Source: Alphaproteobacteria bacterium
GTDB lineage: Bacteria > Pseudomonadota > Alphaproteobacteria > Rickettsiales > 21-14-0-20-44-7
Length of the DNA stretch: 7,411 nt
Direction of reading: 5' to 3'
NCBI GenBank assembly: GCA_013288575.1
Contig: JABDBO010000049.1
Location: 1 to 7,411 of the forward strand
The translations under genes and the position numbers were made by a program. Under the pieces are notes generated by a model. That model was given only the letters and a program-made list of their open reading frames with translations. It had not been told where the DNA came from and did not search any database. This document shows positions 1 to 4,939 of this stretch, piece by piece. Each line of letters opens with the position of its first letter. Position 1 is the first letter of the stretch.

Positions 1-77
1 GCAATAACAGCAAGTGCCACAATAATATAAACAACAGTCCTAGTCGAAGATCTTGTCGATGATTGACTTTCCGTCAT
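1..77 (-). CDS. 5' end of a membrane or secreted protein (partial, runs off the window)
   Basis: An ATG at 77-75 opens a frame that stays open to the window edge and encodes MTESQSSTRSSTRT followed by VVYIIVALAVIA. This is a short polar, Arg-containing N-terminus followed by a hydrophobic stretch, as in an uncleaved signal anchor or signal peptide. AAGAG (complement of 83-87) lies 5 nt before the ATG, a well-placed ribosome binding site. The start overlaps the last 38 nt of the upstream lipoprotein gene in another frame, which is typical of a coupled operon. The function cannot be read from 25 residues. In related alphaproteobacteria the gene after lspA and the DUF3035 lipoprotein is often an M16-family peptidase, so that is a guess from gene order only. 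Confidence 0.6.
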   Translation of the reverse strand, partial: MTESQSSTRSSTRTVVYIIVALAVI

Positions 78-585
78 TTTCACTCTTAGTTGGAGTTTCG
101 CCCTGATCGAGCGGTTTATTATCTTTTTTGTTATTATCTATACGCTCTTTTTCTTTCTTGGCGTCAACAAGTGTTTTTTCATTATTATCATTTGAGAGCG
201 AGCGTATTTTATCTAACATATCTTTATCATCCGTTTTCGGATATTCCTTCGTCAACACATCACGGATATCTGGGTTGGCATTATTCGCATTCATTTTTTT
301 CAGGAAAGAATCTTGCGTTGAATCTCCAGTTTGAATCGGCACGCTTGGCACACCGAGAATTTTTTCCTTAACTTCATTTCGCGTATCAGCCGCATTTTCC
401 TGTTTCTCCGCAGCCGTTGACGGCGGGCGCAGTTTAAATGAAGGCGGCACATCAAGCTTAGGTTTTCTTTCCACCGCAAATTCATCCGGTGCATCAGTAT
501 TCATGCCAAGCATTTCTTTGGCGCTGCCGCCGCCGCAGCCAGCCAGCACGAGTGATAACAAAATAACTAAATTAATTTTTCGCAT
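40..585 (-). CDS. DUF3035-type lipoprotein
   Basis: This is a 181-residue protein with a bacterial lipoprotein signal: basic MRK, hydrophobic INLVILLSLV, then lipobox LAGC with the acylated Cys at residue 17. It is therefore expected to be a membrane-anchored lipoprotein facing the periplasm. Shortly after the Cys comes the block DAPDEFAVERKPKLDVPPSFKLRPPS, split here into DAPDEFAV and PPSFKLRPP, which I recognise as the DUF3035 signature. The rest is highly charged, rich in Asp, Asn and Lys, low in hydrophobics and probably disordered. The start overlaps the lspA 3' end by 14 nt and has no strong Shine-Dalgarno, so translation is probably coupled to lspA. LspA is the enzyme that would cleave this protein's signal peptide. 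The molecular function of the family is unknown to me. Confidence 0.85.
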   Translation of the reverse strand: MRKINLVILLSLVLAGCGGGSAKEMLGMNTDAPDEFAVERKPKLDVPPSFKLRPPSTAAEKQENAADTRNEVKEKILGVPSVPIQTGDSTQDSFLKKMNANNANPDIRDVLTKEYPKTDDKDMLDKIRSLSNDNNEKTLVDAKKEKERIDNNKKDNKPLDQGETPTKSENDGKSIIDKIFD

Positions 586-1108
586 AAGTATTTTTTCCAG
601 ATTTACTTATACCTAAACCAAATGAACTTTCAATCAGAAGAATTGCCACGCCAACACAGATGCAAGAATCTGCAATGTTAAATGCCGGCCAATGACGCTC
701 GCCTAAATGGAAATCATAAAAATCTGCCACTGCGCCATAAATTGCGCGATCGATCACATTACCGAGCGCGCCGCCGATAATTAACCCAATGCTTATAATC
801 TGCCAATTATTCGTCGCCTTGTTGAGCCAATAGATTAAACCTGCCACAATCACCAGAGCCATTATAGTTAGCAATATTGGTTGATAAGCCGCAACTTCAC
901 CATGGTTAAACATGCCAAAACTCACCCCGCGGTTCCACACCATCACGATATTGAAAAAATTCGTCACTTCAATTGTGCGCCCGCCCGAACCGGCAATGGC
1001 TTTGTTATCAACAAAAAAATGCGGCAGCGCAACTATGTATAACATTACATATTTATTCACCTGGTCGGCCACCAGCGCAATAAATGCAATCAACAATCCT
1101 TTTTTCAA
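572..1108 (-). CDS. lspA: Lipoprotein signal peptidase (signal peptidase II)
   Basis: LspA is the inner-membrane aspartyl protease that removes signal peptides from diacylglyceryl-modified prolipoproteins. The 178-residue product has the family layout of four hydrophobic segments (about 4-28, 77-95, 103-117 and 143-162). The conserved motifs are ADQVNKY (14-20), NRGVSFG (59-65), GGALGNVIDR (112-121), VADFYDFH (127-134) and FNIADS (143-148). Asp129 and Asp147 align with the catalytic pair. The start codon is TTG at 1108. It is chosen because AGGAG lies 7 nt upstream and because the N-terminus then begins with MKKG before the first membrane segment. The gene follows ribF on the same strand, but the ileS gene usually found between them is absent. 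The insertion NKAIAGSGGRT (about 35-45) in the periplasmic loop makes the protein slightly longer than the E. coli enzyme. Confidence 0.96.
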   Translation of the reverse strand: MKKGLLIAFIALVADQVNKYVMLYIVALPHFFVDNKAIAGSGGRTIEVTNFFNIVMVWNRGVSFGMFNHGEVAAYQPILLTIMALVIVAGLIYWLNKATNNWQIISIGLIIGGALGNVIDRAIYGAVADFYDFHLGERHWPAFNIADSCICVGVAILLIESSFGLGISKSGKNTYAKN

Positions 1109-1115
1109 CTTATAT

Positions 1116-1120
1116 CTCCT
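1116..1120 (-). promoter_or_regulatory. Ribosome binding site of lspA (decides a TTG start)
   Basis: The complement reads AGGAG, 7 nt upstream of TTG at 1108. There is no ATG at this spot, so this site is the main support for the TTG start. Confidence 0.75.
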
Positions 1121-1134
1121 ATAATCATAACTCT

Positions 1135-1155
1135 ATAATCTGTGTAACAGATTAT
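1135..1155. repeat. Perfect 9-bp inverted repeat with 3-nt centre upstream of lspA
   Basis: ATAATCTGT, GTA, ACAGATTAT forms a perfect dyad 27 nt upstream of the lspA start. The short spacing suits a dimeric regulator's operator, or a small hairpin in a ribF-lspA transcript. Nothing in the window identifies a regulator. Confidence 0.55.
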
Positions 1156-1204
1156 TTGCCCACCCCTCCGCAGCTTTGCGGCGTGGGGGTGAGGGGTTGG
1201 CAAA
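1155..1204. repeat. GC-rich fold-back element in the ribF-lspA gap
   Basis: The outer arms TTGCC (1156-1160) and GGCAA (1199-1203) pair. After one mismatch, ACCCCTC (1162-1168) pairs with GAGGGGT (1191-1197). An inner hairpin CCGCA-GCTT-TGCGG sits at 1168-1181, sharing base 1168 as an alternative pairing. The run GTGGGGGT (1183-1190) can compete for the C-rich arm. No T-tract follows on either strand, so it is not a textbook intrinsic terminator, although it lies 5 nt past the ribF stop. It looks like a dispersed REP-like or insertion-derived palindrome. Confidence 0.55.
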
Positions 1205-1208
1205 ATTA

Positions 1209-2093
1209 TTATTCTATTTCTTTAGCTTTTGCCGCATCTTTTACAATTTGCAATTTTAATTCGTCTAAAGACTTATAAGTCCTTTCCTCACGAATGAAAT
1301 CTAAAAATTCAACTTTTAAACTTTGCCCATAAATATCTTTGGCGAAATCAAAAATATGCACCTCGAGCAATTCCGTTTTCCCATCCACCGTTGGCCGCAC
1401 ACCAAAATTCGCCACTCCTCGCCCAAATTGCGTATTCACCGCATAAACGCCATATTTCGCCCGCAGCAAACTAGGCTTCAACTTAATATTCGCCGTAGCA
1501 AATCCAATCCCCGCACCTTTACCCGCACCACGAATCACTTTGCCGCGAATATAATAATCATAGCCTAACAACTTATTCGCCATCCTAACTTCGCCAGATT
1601 TCAGCGCCATCCTCACCATCGATGATGAATAAACCGCCCCACCTTCCTCAACCGGCTCAACCTGGGTATAATTTCCCCCCAAAACCTCATGCAACAACTC
1701 CGGCCCACCTTCCCGGTTATGCCCAAACGCAAAGTTAAACCCGGTAATAATGTGGTTACCTCGCAAATATTTATCAATAAATTCAAGTGCTTTTAGTTCA
1801 GAGAACTGGCGATTAAATTTAATAATATAACAAACCTCCACCCCATTTGCTGCCAAAAGCTCCATTTTCACATGCAAATCATTAATCCTGACCGGCAAAA
1901 CTTGCGGCCTAAACAGTGCAATCGGGTGCGGCTCAAACGTAATCACCGCTGGTTTTAAGCTCTTTGCCGCCGCAATATCCCGCATTTGTCGCAAAATCAC
2001 CTTATGCCCCAGATGCACGCCATCAAAATTCCCCAGCGCAATTGCATGGCCGGATGGAATAGTTTTCGGATTATAAATTATTTTCATTGACAT
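1209..2093 (-). CDS. ribF: Bifunctional riboflavin kinase / FAD synthetase
   Basis: RibF phosphorylates riboflavin to FMN and adenylylates FMN to FAD in the cytoplasm. The N-terminal adenylyltransferase domain shows GNFDGVHLGH (21-30), TFEPHP (52-57), GFNFAFG (118-124) and SSSMVR (156-161). The C-terminal kinase domain runs from about 177, with YGVYAV, NFGVRPT and LEVHIFDF and a normal C-terminus. The length of 294 residues is close to the usual 305-320. One oddity is that the kinase motif normally written GFPTAN reads GFATAN (197-202), so the Pro is replaced by Ala. An alternative ATG at 2087 gives a protein starting MKIIYNPK. AGG (2097-2099, complement) lies 9 nt before that ATG but only 3 nt before the ATG at 2093, and family alignment also fits 2087, so the true start is uncertain by two codons. 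Confidence 0.95.
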   Translation of the reverse strand: MSMKIIYNPKTIPSGHAIALGNFDGVHLGHKVILRQMRDIAAAKSLKPAVITFEPHPIALFRPQVLPVRINDLHVKMELLAANGVEVCYIIKFNRQFSELKALEFIDKYLRGNHIITGFNFAFGHNREGGPELLHEVLGGNYTQVEPVEEGGAVYSSSMVRMALKSGEVRMANKLLGYDYYIRGKVIRGAGKGAGIGFATANIKLKPSLLRAKYGVYAVNTQFGRGVANFGVRPTVDGKTELLEVHIFDFAKDIYGQSLKVEFLDFIREERTYKSLDELKLQIVKDAAKAKEIE

Positions 2094-2115
2094 CGGCCTG
2101 GCATAGCGCTAAAAA
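2087..2115 (+). promoter_or_regulatory. Candidate sigma-70 promoter for the rpmH operon
   Basis: A perfect -35 TTGACA (2087-2092), a 17-nt spacer and a -10 TAAAAA (2110-2115, 4/6) point to a start near 2122 and an rpmH leader of about 180 nt. The -35 box overlaps the first codons of ribF on the other strand. I found no better plus-strand candidate in the spacer. Confidence 0.45.
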
Positions 2116-2123
2116 ACGCGTCC

Positions 2124-2152
2124 TTTTTACAGAGTTATCGGTTCTAAGTCAA
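2124..2152 (-). promoter_or_regulatory. Candidate sigma-70 promoter for ribF
   Basis: On the minus strand a -35 TTGACT (2152-2147), a 17-nt spacer and a -10 TAAAAA (2129-2124) match the consensus at 5/6 and 4/6. Transcription would begin near 2117, giving a leader of about 25-30 nt to the ribF start. It occupies the same DNA as the opposing rpmH promoter. Confidence 0.45.
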
Positions 2153-2162
2153 AGCTGAACCT

Positions 2163-2194
2163 CTAGAAATTTATTTATACGAGTAAATTTCTAG
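2163..2194 (+). repeat. Perfect 11-bp hairpin in the rpmH leader
   Basis: CTAGAAATTTA (2163-2173) and TAAATTTCTAG (2184-2194) are exact reverse complements. G-U and A-U pairs (2174-2176 with 2181-2183) shorten the loop to ATAC. Outer pairs extend the stem towards 2157 and 2200 with one mismatch. The stem is AT-rich and followed only by GAGTTTT, so it is a weak terminator at best. It directly competes with the long-range pairing of the leader. Confidence 0.7.
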
Positions 2195-2288
2195 GAGTTT
2201 TCGCCCGCAGAAGCCGAGCATATTAAACATATGTGAGCGCTCTGAGGAGAGGAAACGACAACGAAATTAACCGTAGAAATGAATTTAT

Positions 2289-2293
2289 AGGGG
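2289..2293 (+). promoter_or_regulatory. Ribosome binding site of rpmH
   Basis: AGGGG lies 7 nt before the rpmH ATG at 2301. It falls inside the right arm of the leader's long-range inverted repeat. Confidence 0.7.
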
Positions 2294-2300
2294 TTCAGAA

Positions 2301-2438
2301 ATGAAAAGAACATTCCAGCCATCTAACAAAGTCCGCGCTCGCCGCCATGGTTTCCGCGCTCGTATGGCAACTCTCGCTGGCCGCAAAATTTTAAACGCGC
2401 GCCGCGCTCAAGGCCGTAAGCGCCTGGCTAACGTATAA
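2301..2438 (+). CDS. rpmH: 50S ribosomal protein L34 (bL34)
   Basis: The 45-residue product begins MKRTFQPSNKVRARRHGFRA and ends with ARRAQGRKRLANV. This is the complete L34 pattern, with MKRT-QPS and the R-GF--RM-T--GR-IL--RR--GR--L signature. It is a very basic small protein of the large ribosomal subunit that contacts 23S rRNA. The usual length is 44-46 residues. An AGGGG ribosome binding site is 7 nt upstream. It is the first gene of the operon, and rnpA starts 3 nt after its stop, the standard pairing. The unusually structured leader suggests translational control. Confidence 0.98.
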   Translation: MKRTFQPSNKVRARRHGFRARMATLAGRKILNARRAQGRKRLANV

Positions 2439-2441
2439 TCT

Positions 2442-2777
2442 TTGCCGTTCGAAGTTTTAAAAAAACGCGCTGATTTCCTGCGGGTCGGTTCCGTTAATAA
2501 AAAAGTTTCCACCAAAACCCTAGTGTTGCTCGCTGCTGAAAATGAAATCGGCATCATTCGCGTTGGCTACACAGTTTCCAAAAAAACCTCAAAACTCGCC
2601 GTTGAGCGCAACAAAATCAAACGTCGCTTGCGCGCCATTGCCCGCGAACTAATCCCCCAATACGCCAAACCTAAAACTGATTATGTAATAATCGGCAAAC
2701 GCGATGCTCTCACCCGAAATTTCAGTGACCTGAAGGGTGATTTAAAATATGCGTTGAAGAAGCTTGAGCAAAAATAA
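2442..2777 (+). CDS. rnpA: Ribonuclease P protein component
   Basis: This is the small basic protein that binds the RNase P RNA and helps it remove 5' leaders from tRNA precursors. The 111-residue product has the family core: LKKRADFLRV near the start, a central strand region with GIIRVGYTVSKKT, and the basic signature ERNKIKRRLR (55-64) followed by AIARELI. The signature is normally RNR; here the second Arg is Lys, which is conservative. The start is a TTG 3 nt after the rpmH stop, with no clear Shine-Dalgarno. Translation is therefore probably coupled to rpmH and kept low. No ATG occurs early enough to replace it without losing the conserved LKK-xx-F region. Confidence 0.95.
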   Translation: MPFEVLKKRADFLRVGSVNKKVSTKTLVLLAAENEIGIIRVGYTVSKKTSKLAVERNKIKRRLRAIARELIPQYAKPKTDYVIIGKRDALTRNFSDLKGDLKYALKKLEQK

Positions 2778-2788
2778 ACAATAAATGC

Positions 2789-2820
2789 GCGCACCCTGCA
2801 CCCCCCATAGGGGTGTGCGC
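2789..2820 (+). repeat. GC-rich bulged hairpin after rnpA
   Basis: GCGCA (2789-2793) pairs with TGCGC (2816-2820), and CACCCC (2799-2804) pairs with GGGGTG (2810-2815), with a 5-nt bulge on the left and loop CCATA. It lies 11 nt past the rnpA stop. No T-run follows, so it may act as a processing or mRNA-stability hairpin rather than an intrinsic terminator. Confidence 0.5.
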
Positions 2821-2821
2821 C

Positions 2822-2841
2822 GTGTTTGCTATAGCAAACAC
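2822..2841. repeat. Perfect 20-bp palindrome between rnpA and yidD
   Basis: GTGTTTGCTA (2822-2831) is followed immediately by its exact reverse complement. It starts one base after the preceding GC-rich hairpin. It could be a second hairpin in the transcript or a protein-binding dyad. It is followed by CTTAAATG, not a T-tract. Confidence 0.6.
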
Positions 2842-2870
2842 TTAAATGAACATTGTGAGACGCTTTGCTT

Positions 2871-2876
2871 TATAAT
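2871..2876 (+). promoter_or_regulatory. Possible -10 box for yidD-yidC
   Basis: A perfect TATAAT lies 41 nt before the yidD ATG, in the only sizeable gap of the plus-strand gene series (140 nt). No convincing -35 is found 15-18 nt upstream. A dyad TTAAGT-AG-ACTTAA (2882-2895) lies at the expected start region. Confidence 0.3.
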
Positions 2877-2917
2877 TAGATTTAAGTAGACTTAACCAAA
2901 TAAACGTCAAACCTAAA

Positions 2918-3133
2918 ATGAAACGCCTCGCCCTCTTCATCCTCACCCTCTACAAATACCTCCTCTCCCCGTTTCTCGGCACCAACTGCCGCTTCCAGCC
3001 CACTTGTTCCGAATATGCCAAAGAGGCAATTGAAAAACACGGCGCTATAAAAGGCGGCTGGCTCGCGCTAAAAAGAATCTCCCATTGTCACCCGTTTGGC
3101 AAACCCGGCATTGACAACGTCCCCGAAAAATAA
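2918..3133 (+). CDS. yidD: Membrane protein insertion efficiency factor YidD
   Basis: The 71-residue product carries the full YidD signature. An amphipathic N-terminal stretch ALFILTLYKYLLSPFLG is followed by NCRFQPTCSEYAKEAI (23-38), then GGWLALKRISHCHPFG (46-61), with the three conserved Cys. YidD is a small membrane-associated protein that promotes insertion of proteins through the YidC/Sec route. It sits directly upstream of yidC, its usual partner. The start ATG has no obvious Shine-Dalgarno but yields the expected MKRL- N-terminus. The length is typical (70-85 residues). Confidence 0.96.
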   Translation: MKRLALFILTLYKYLLSPFLGTNCRFQPTCSEYAKEAIEKHGAIKGGWLALKRISHCHPFGKPGIDNVPEK

Positions 3134-3145
3134 TATGCCCGCGTG

Positions 3146-4939
3146 ATGCAAAACAACCTCCAGCCGCAAGATAAAGAATATAACCGCAATATGACGCTCG
3201 CGCTCGTCTTAATCGTCCTCTTCATGGGCGGGTGGTATTATTTCTATGAAACCCCACATATCCGCGCCGCGCAAGAGCAACGCCAAAAAGCGCTCGCTGC
3301 TGAAGTTTTAAAAGCAAGAGAGCTGCAAGCCCTGCAAGATAAAAATGCTCCGCAAGCAGTAGCGCCTGCAAAACCACTCACGCCACAACCTCGTGAAACA
3401 ATCATTGCTGGCAGCGACCGCATTAAAATTTCCACTGGCACATTGCACGGCTCAATTAACTTAACCGGCGCGCGCATTGATGATATTTCACTTTCAAAAT
3501 ATAAAGAGACTCTGGATAAAAACAGCAAGGATGTCCCTTTCCTAGCACCAGCTGGAACTGAAGCGCCAGAATTTATCGAAACCGGATGGATAAGCGCTGA
3601 TAAATCAATCCTTGCTCCATCAGCAGATACTAAATGGCAAGTCGAAGGAAATTCCACCCTCACCCCAACCACTCCGGTAACTCTCACCTGGGATAATGGG
3701 CTCGGCGTTAAATTCATCACTAAAATTTCTATCGATGAAAATTACATGTTCGCCATCGACCAGAGCATTCAAAATAATACTTCCAGTGCAGCCAGCTTCT
3801 TCCCTTATGCGCTGATTAGCAAAACCGAACCGAAAACAGTAAAAGCCGCGCTTGGCGCAATGCGCGCTGGCCCGCTCGGCGTTATGGATGGCACATTAAA
3901 ATATGTTTCATATGATAATTTGCGCGAAACGCCGAGGAAAGAATTCCCGAATTCTACCGGCTGGATCGGCATCACTGATAAATATTGGGCAGCTGCTTTA
4001 ATCCCCGCGCAAAATGAAACTTATACCGCTAATTACCGTTATTTCACCGATAATGATAACGAAAAATTCCAGGTTGATTATCTAGGCAAAGCGCACGTTG
4101 CCGCACCAAACGGAACTGCAACTTACAGTGCGAAATTTTTTGCCGGCGCAAAAGAACTCAAAGTTCTTGATGCCTATGGCAGCAAATATAACCTTAGAAT
4201 GTTTGAGCGTTTGATTGATTTCGGCTGGTGGTATTTCCTCTCTGAGCCAATGATGAAACTCCTCATTATTTTTTATTCTCATATCGGCAATGCAGGCCTG
4301 GCGATTCTTGCACTCACCTTCTGCGTCAAACTCTGCCTGTTCCCACTGGCGCGCAAAAGCTATATTTCAATGGGCCGCATCCGCGACCTTACGCCAAAAA
4401 TCACCCAGCTCCGCGAGCAATATAAAAATGATAAAATGGAGCTTAACAAGCAAACCATGCAGCTTTATAAAAAAGAAAAGGTCAACCCGGCCTCTGGTTG
4501 CTTGCCGGTTTTGTTGCAAATGCCAATTTTCTTTGCGCTCTATAAAGTGTTTTATGTCAGCATCGAAATGCGCCATGCGCCATTCTTCGGTTGGATCCAT
4601 GATCTTTCTGAAAAAGATCCTACCAGCATCTTCAACCTCTTTGGTTTAATTCCACTTGATCTGCCAACCTCACTTATGATCGGCGCATTGCCGTGCATCT
4701 GGGCCTGCACTATGTATGTTCAGCAGCAACTCCAACCGCCAATTGCTGATCCAACCCAGGCAAAAGTCATCAAAGGCTTGCCGCTAATGTTGGTTTTCCT
4801 TTTTGCTAAAATGCCAGCTGGCTTGGTTGTTTACTGGATATTCAGCAACACGATGACAATCTTCCAGCAACTCTATTTTATAAAATACCACGGCCAGCGC
4901 ATCGACCCTGTCATTCCTGCCATTAGTATTAATGACTGA
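3146..4939 (+). CDS. yidC: Membrane protein insertase YidC
   Basis: YidC (Oxa1/Alb3 family) inserts and folds inner-membrane proteins, alone or with SecYEG. The 597-residue product has a first membrane segment at about 16-34, a Lys/Ala/Gln-rich linker, and a large periplasmic domain to about residue 350. The conserved insertase core follows. It includes GNAGLAILALTFCVKLCLFPLARK, quoted here as ILALTFCVK and FPLARKSYISM, with Lys at about 395 replacing the groove Arg of E. coli, as is common in this class. It also has SGCLPVLLQMPIFFALYKVF (about 450-469), a further segment at 505-525, and the closing KMPAGLVVYW block (about 555). A GTG at 3143 immediately precedes the ATG at 3146; the ATG is preferred, although neither has a clear Shine-Dalgarno. 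The 3' end overlaps engB by 8 nt. Confidence 0.97.
   Translation: MQNNLQPQDKEYNRNMTLALVLIVLFMGGWYYFYETPHIRAAQEQRQKALAAEVLKARELQALQDKNAPQAVAPAKPLTPQPRETIIAGSDRIKISTGTLHGSINLTGARIDDISLSKYKETLDKNSKDVPFLAPAGTEAPEFIETGWISADKSILAPSADTKWQVEGNSTLTPTTPVTLTWDNGLGVKFITKISIDENYMFAIDQSIQNNTSSAASFFPYALISKTEPKTVKAALGAMRAGPLGVMDGTLKYVSYDNLRETPRKEFPNSTGWIGITDKYWAAALIPAQNETYTANYRYFTDNDNEKFQVDYLGKAHVAAPNGTATYSAKFFAGAKELKVLDAYGSKYNLRMFERLIDFGWWYFLSEPMMKLLIIFYSHIGNAGLAILALTFCVKLCLFPLARKSYISMGRIRDLTPKITQLREQYKNDKMELNKQTMQLYKKEKVNPASGCLPVLLQMPIFFALYKVFYVSIEMRHAPFFGWIHDLSEKDPTSIFNLFGLIPLDLPTSLMIGALPCIWACTMYVQQQLQPPIADPTQAKVIKGLPLMLVFLFAKMPAGLVVYWIFSNTMTIFQQLYFIKYHGQRIDPVIPAISIND

Larger units (their letters stand above)
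2155..2298 (+). promoter_or_regulatory. Structured rpmH leader with long-range inverted repeat ends (candidate RNA switch)
   Basis: The first 21 nt (2155-2175, beginning CTGAACC) and the last 21 nt (2278-2298, ending GGTTCAG) are inverted repeats matching at 18 of 21 positions. As RNA, two of the three mismatches are G-U wobbles, so only one pair is lost. The right arm includes the rpmH Shine-Dalgarno AGGGG (2289-2293) and ends 2 nt before the ATG, so this pairing would hide the ribosome binding site. The left arm can instead pair with 2184-2194. The middle (about 2195-2277) has small stems: CATAT/ATATG at 2219-2233, CTCT/AGAG at 2240-2251, and TTTCG (2199-2203) with CGAAA (2262-2266). The matching ends could alternatively mark a small palindromic mobile element, but no target duplication is evident. 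I know of no named RNA family that fits. Confidence 0.5.

Noticed and set aside
2163..2201. The leader hairpin as an intrinsic terminator.
   Set aside because: Its stem is AT-rich, only TTTT follows after GAG, and it lies upstream of the genes it would serve; attenuation remains possible but is not shown.
2101..2300. A replication origin or DnaA boxes near rpmH, as in bacteria with dnaA-rpmH linkage.
   Set aside because: No TTATCCACA-like sites are found, and dnaA is not adjacent.
2233..2304. A 23-codon leader frame starting GTG 2233 and ending in TGA that overlaps the rpmH ATG (ATGA).
   Set aside because: There is no ribosome binding site before the GTG; the strong AGGAGAGG at 2245-2252 lies inside the frame, and an open stretch of this length is expected by chance.
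3143..3145. GTG as the yidC start (a similar GTG occurs at 5574 for argB).
   Set aside because: Both are immediately followed by ATG; for argB the Shine-Dalgarno spacing clearly favours the ATG, and the same choice was made for yidC.
3135..3146. A four-codon frame ATG-CCC-GCG-TGA whose stop overlaps the yidC ATG.
   Set aside because: It is too short to assess, has no ribosome binding site, and is better explained as chance in the 12-nt gap between yidD and yidC.
3244..3720. A 158-codon minus-strand frame within yidC, and similar long frames opposite argB and ribF.
   Set aside because: They are antisense shadows of well-supported genes, with no domain signatures or ribosome binding sites.
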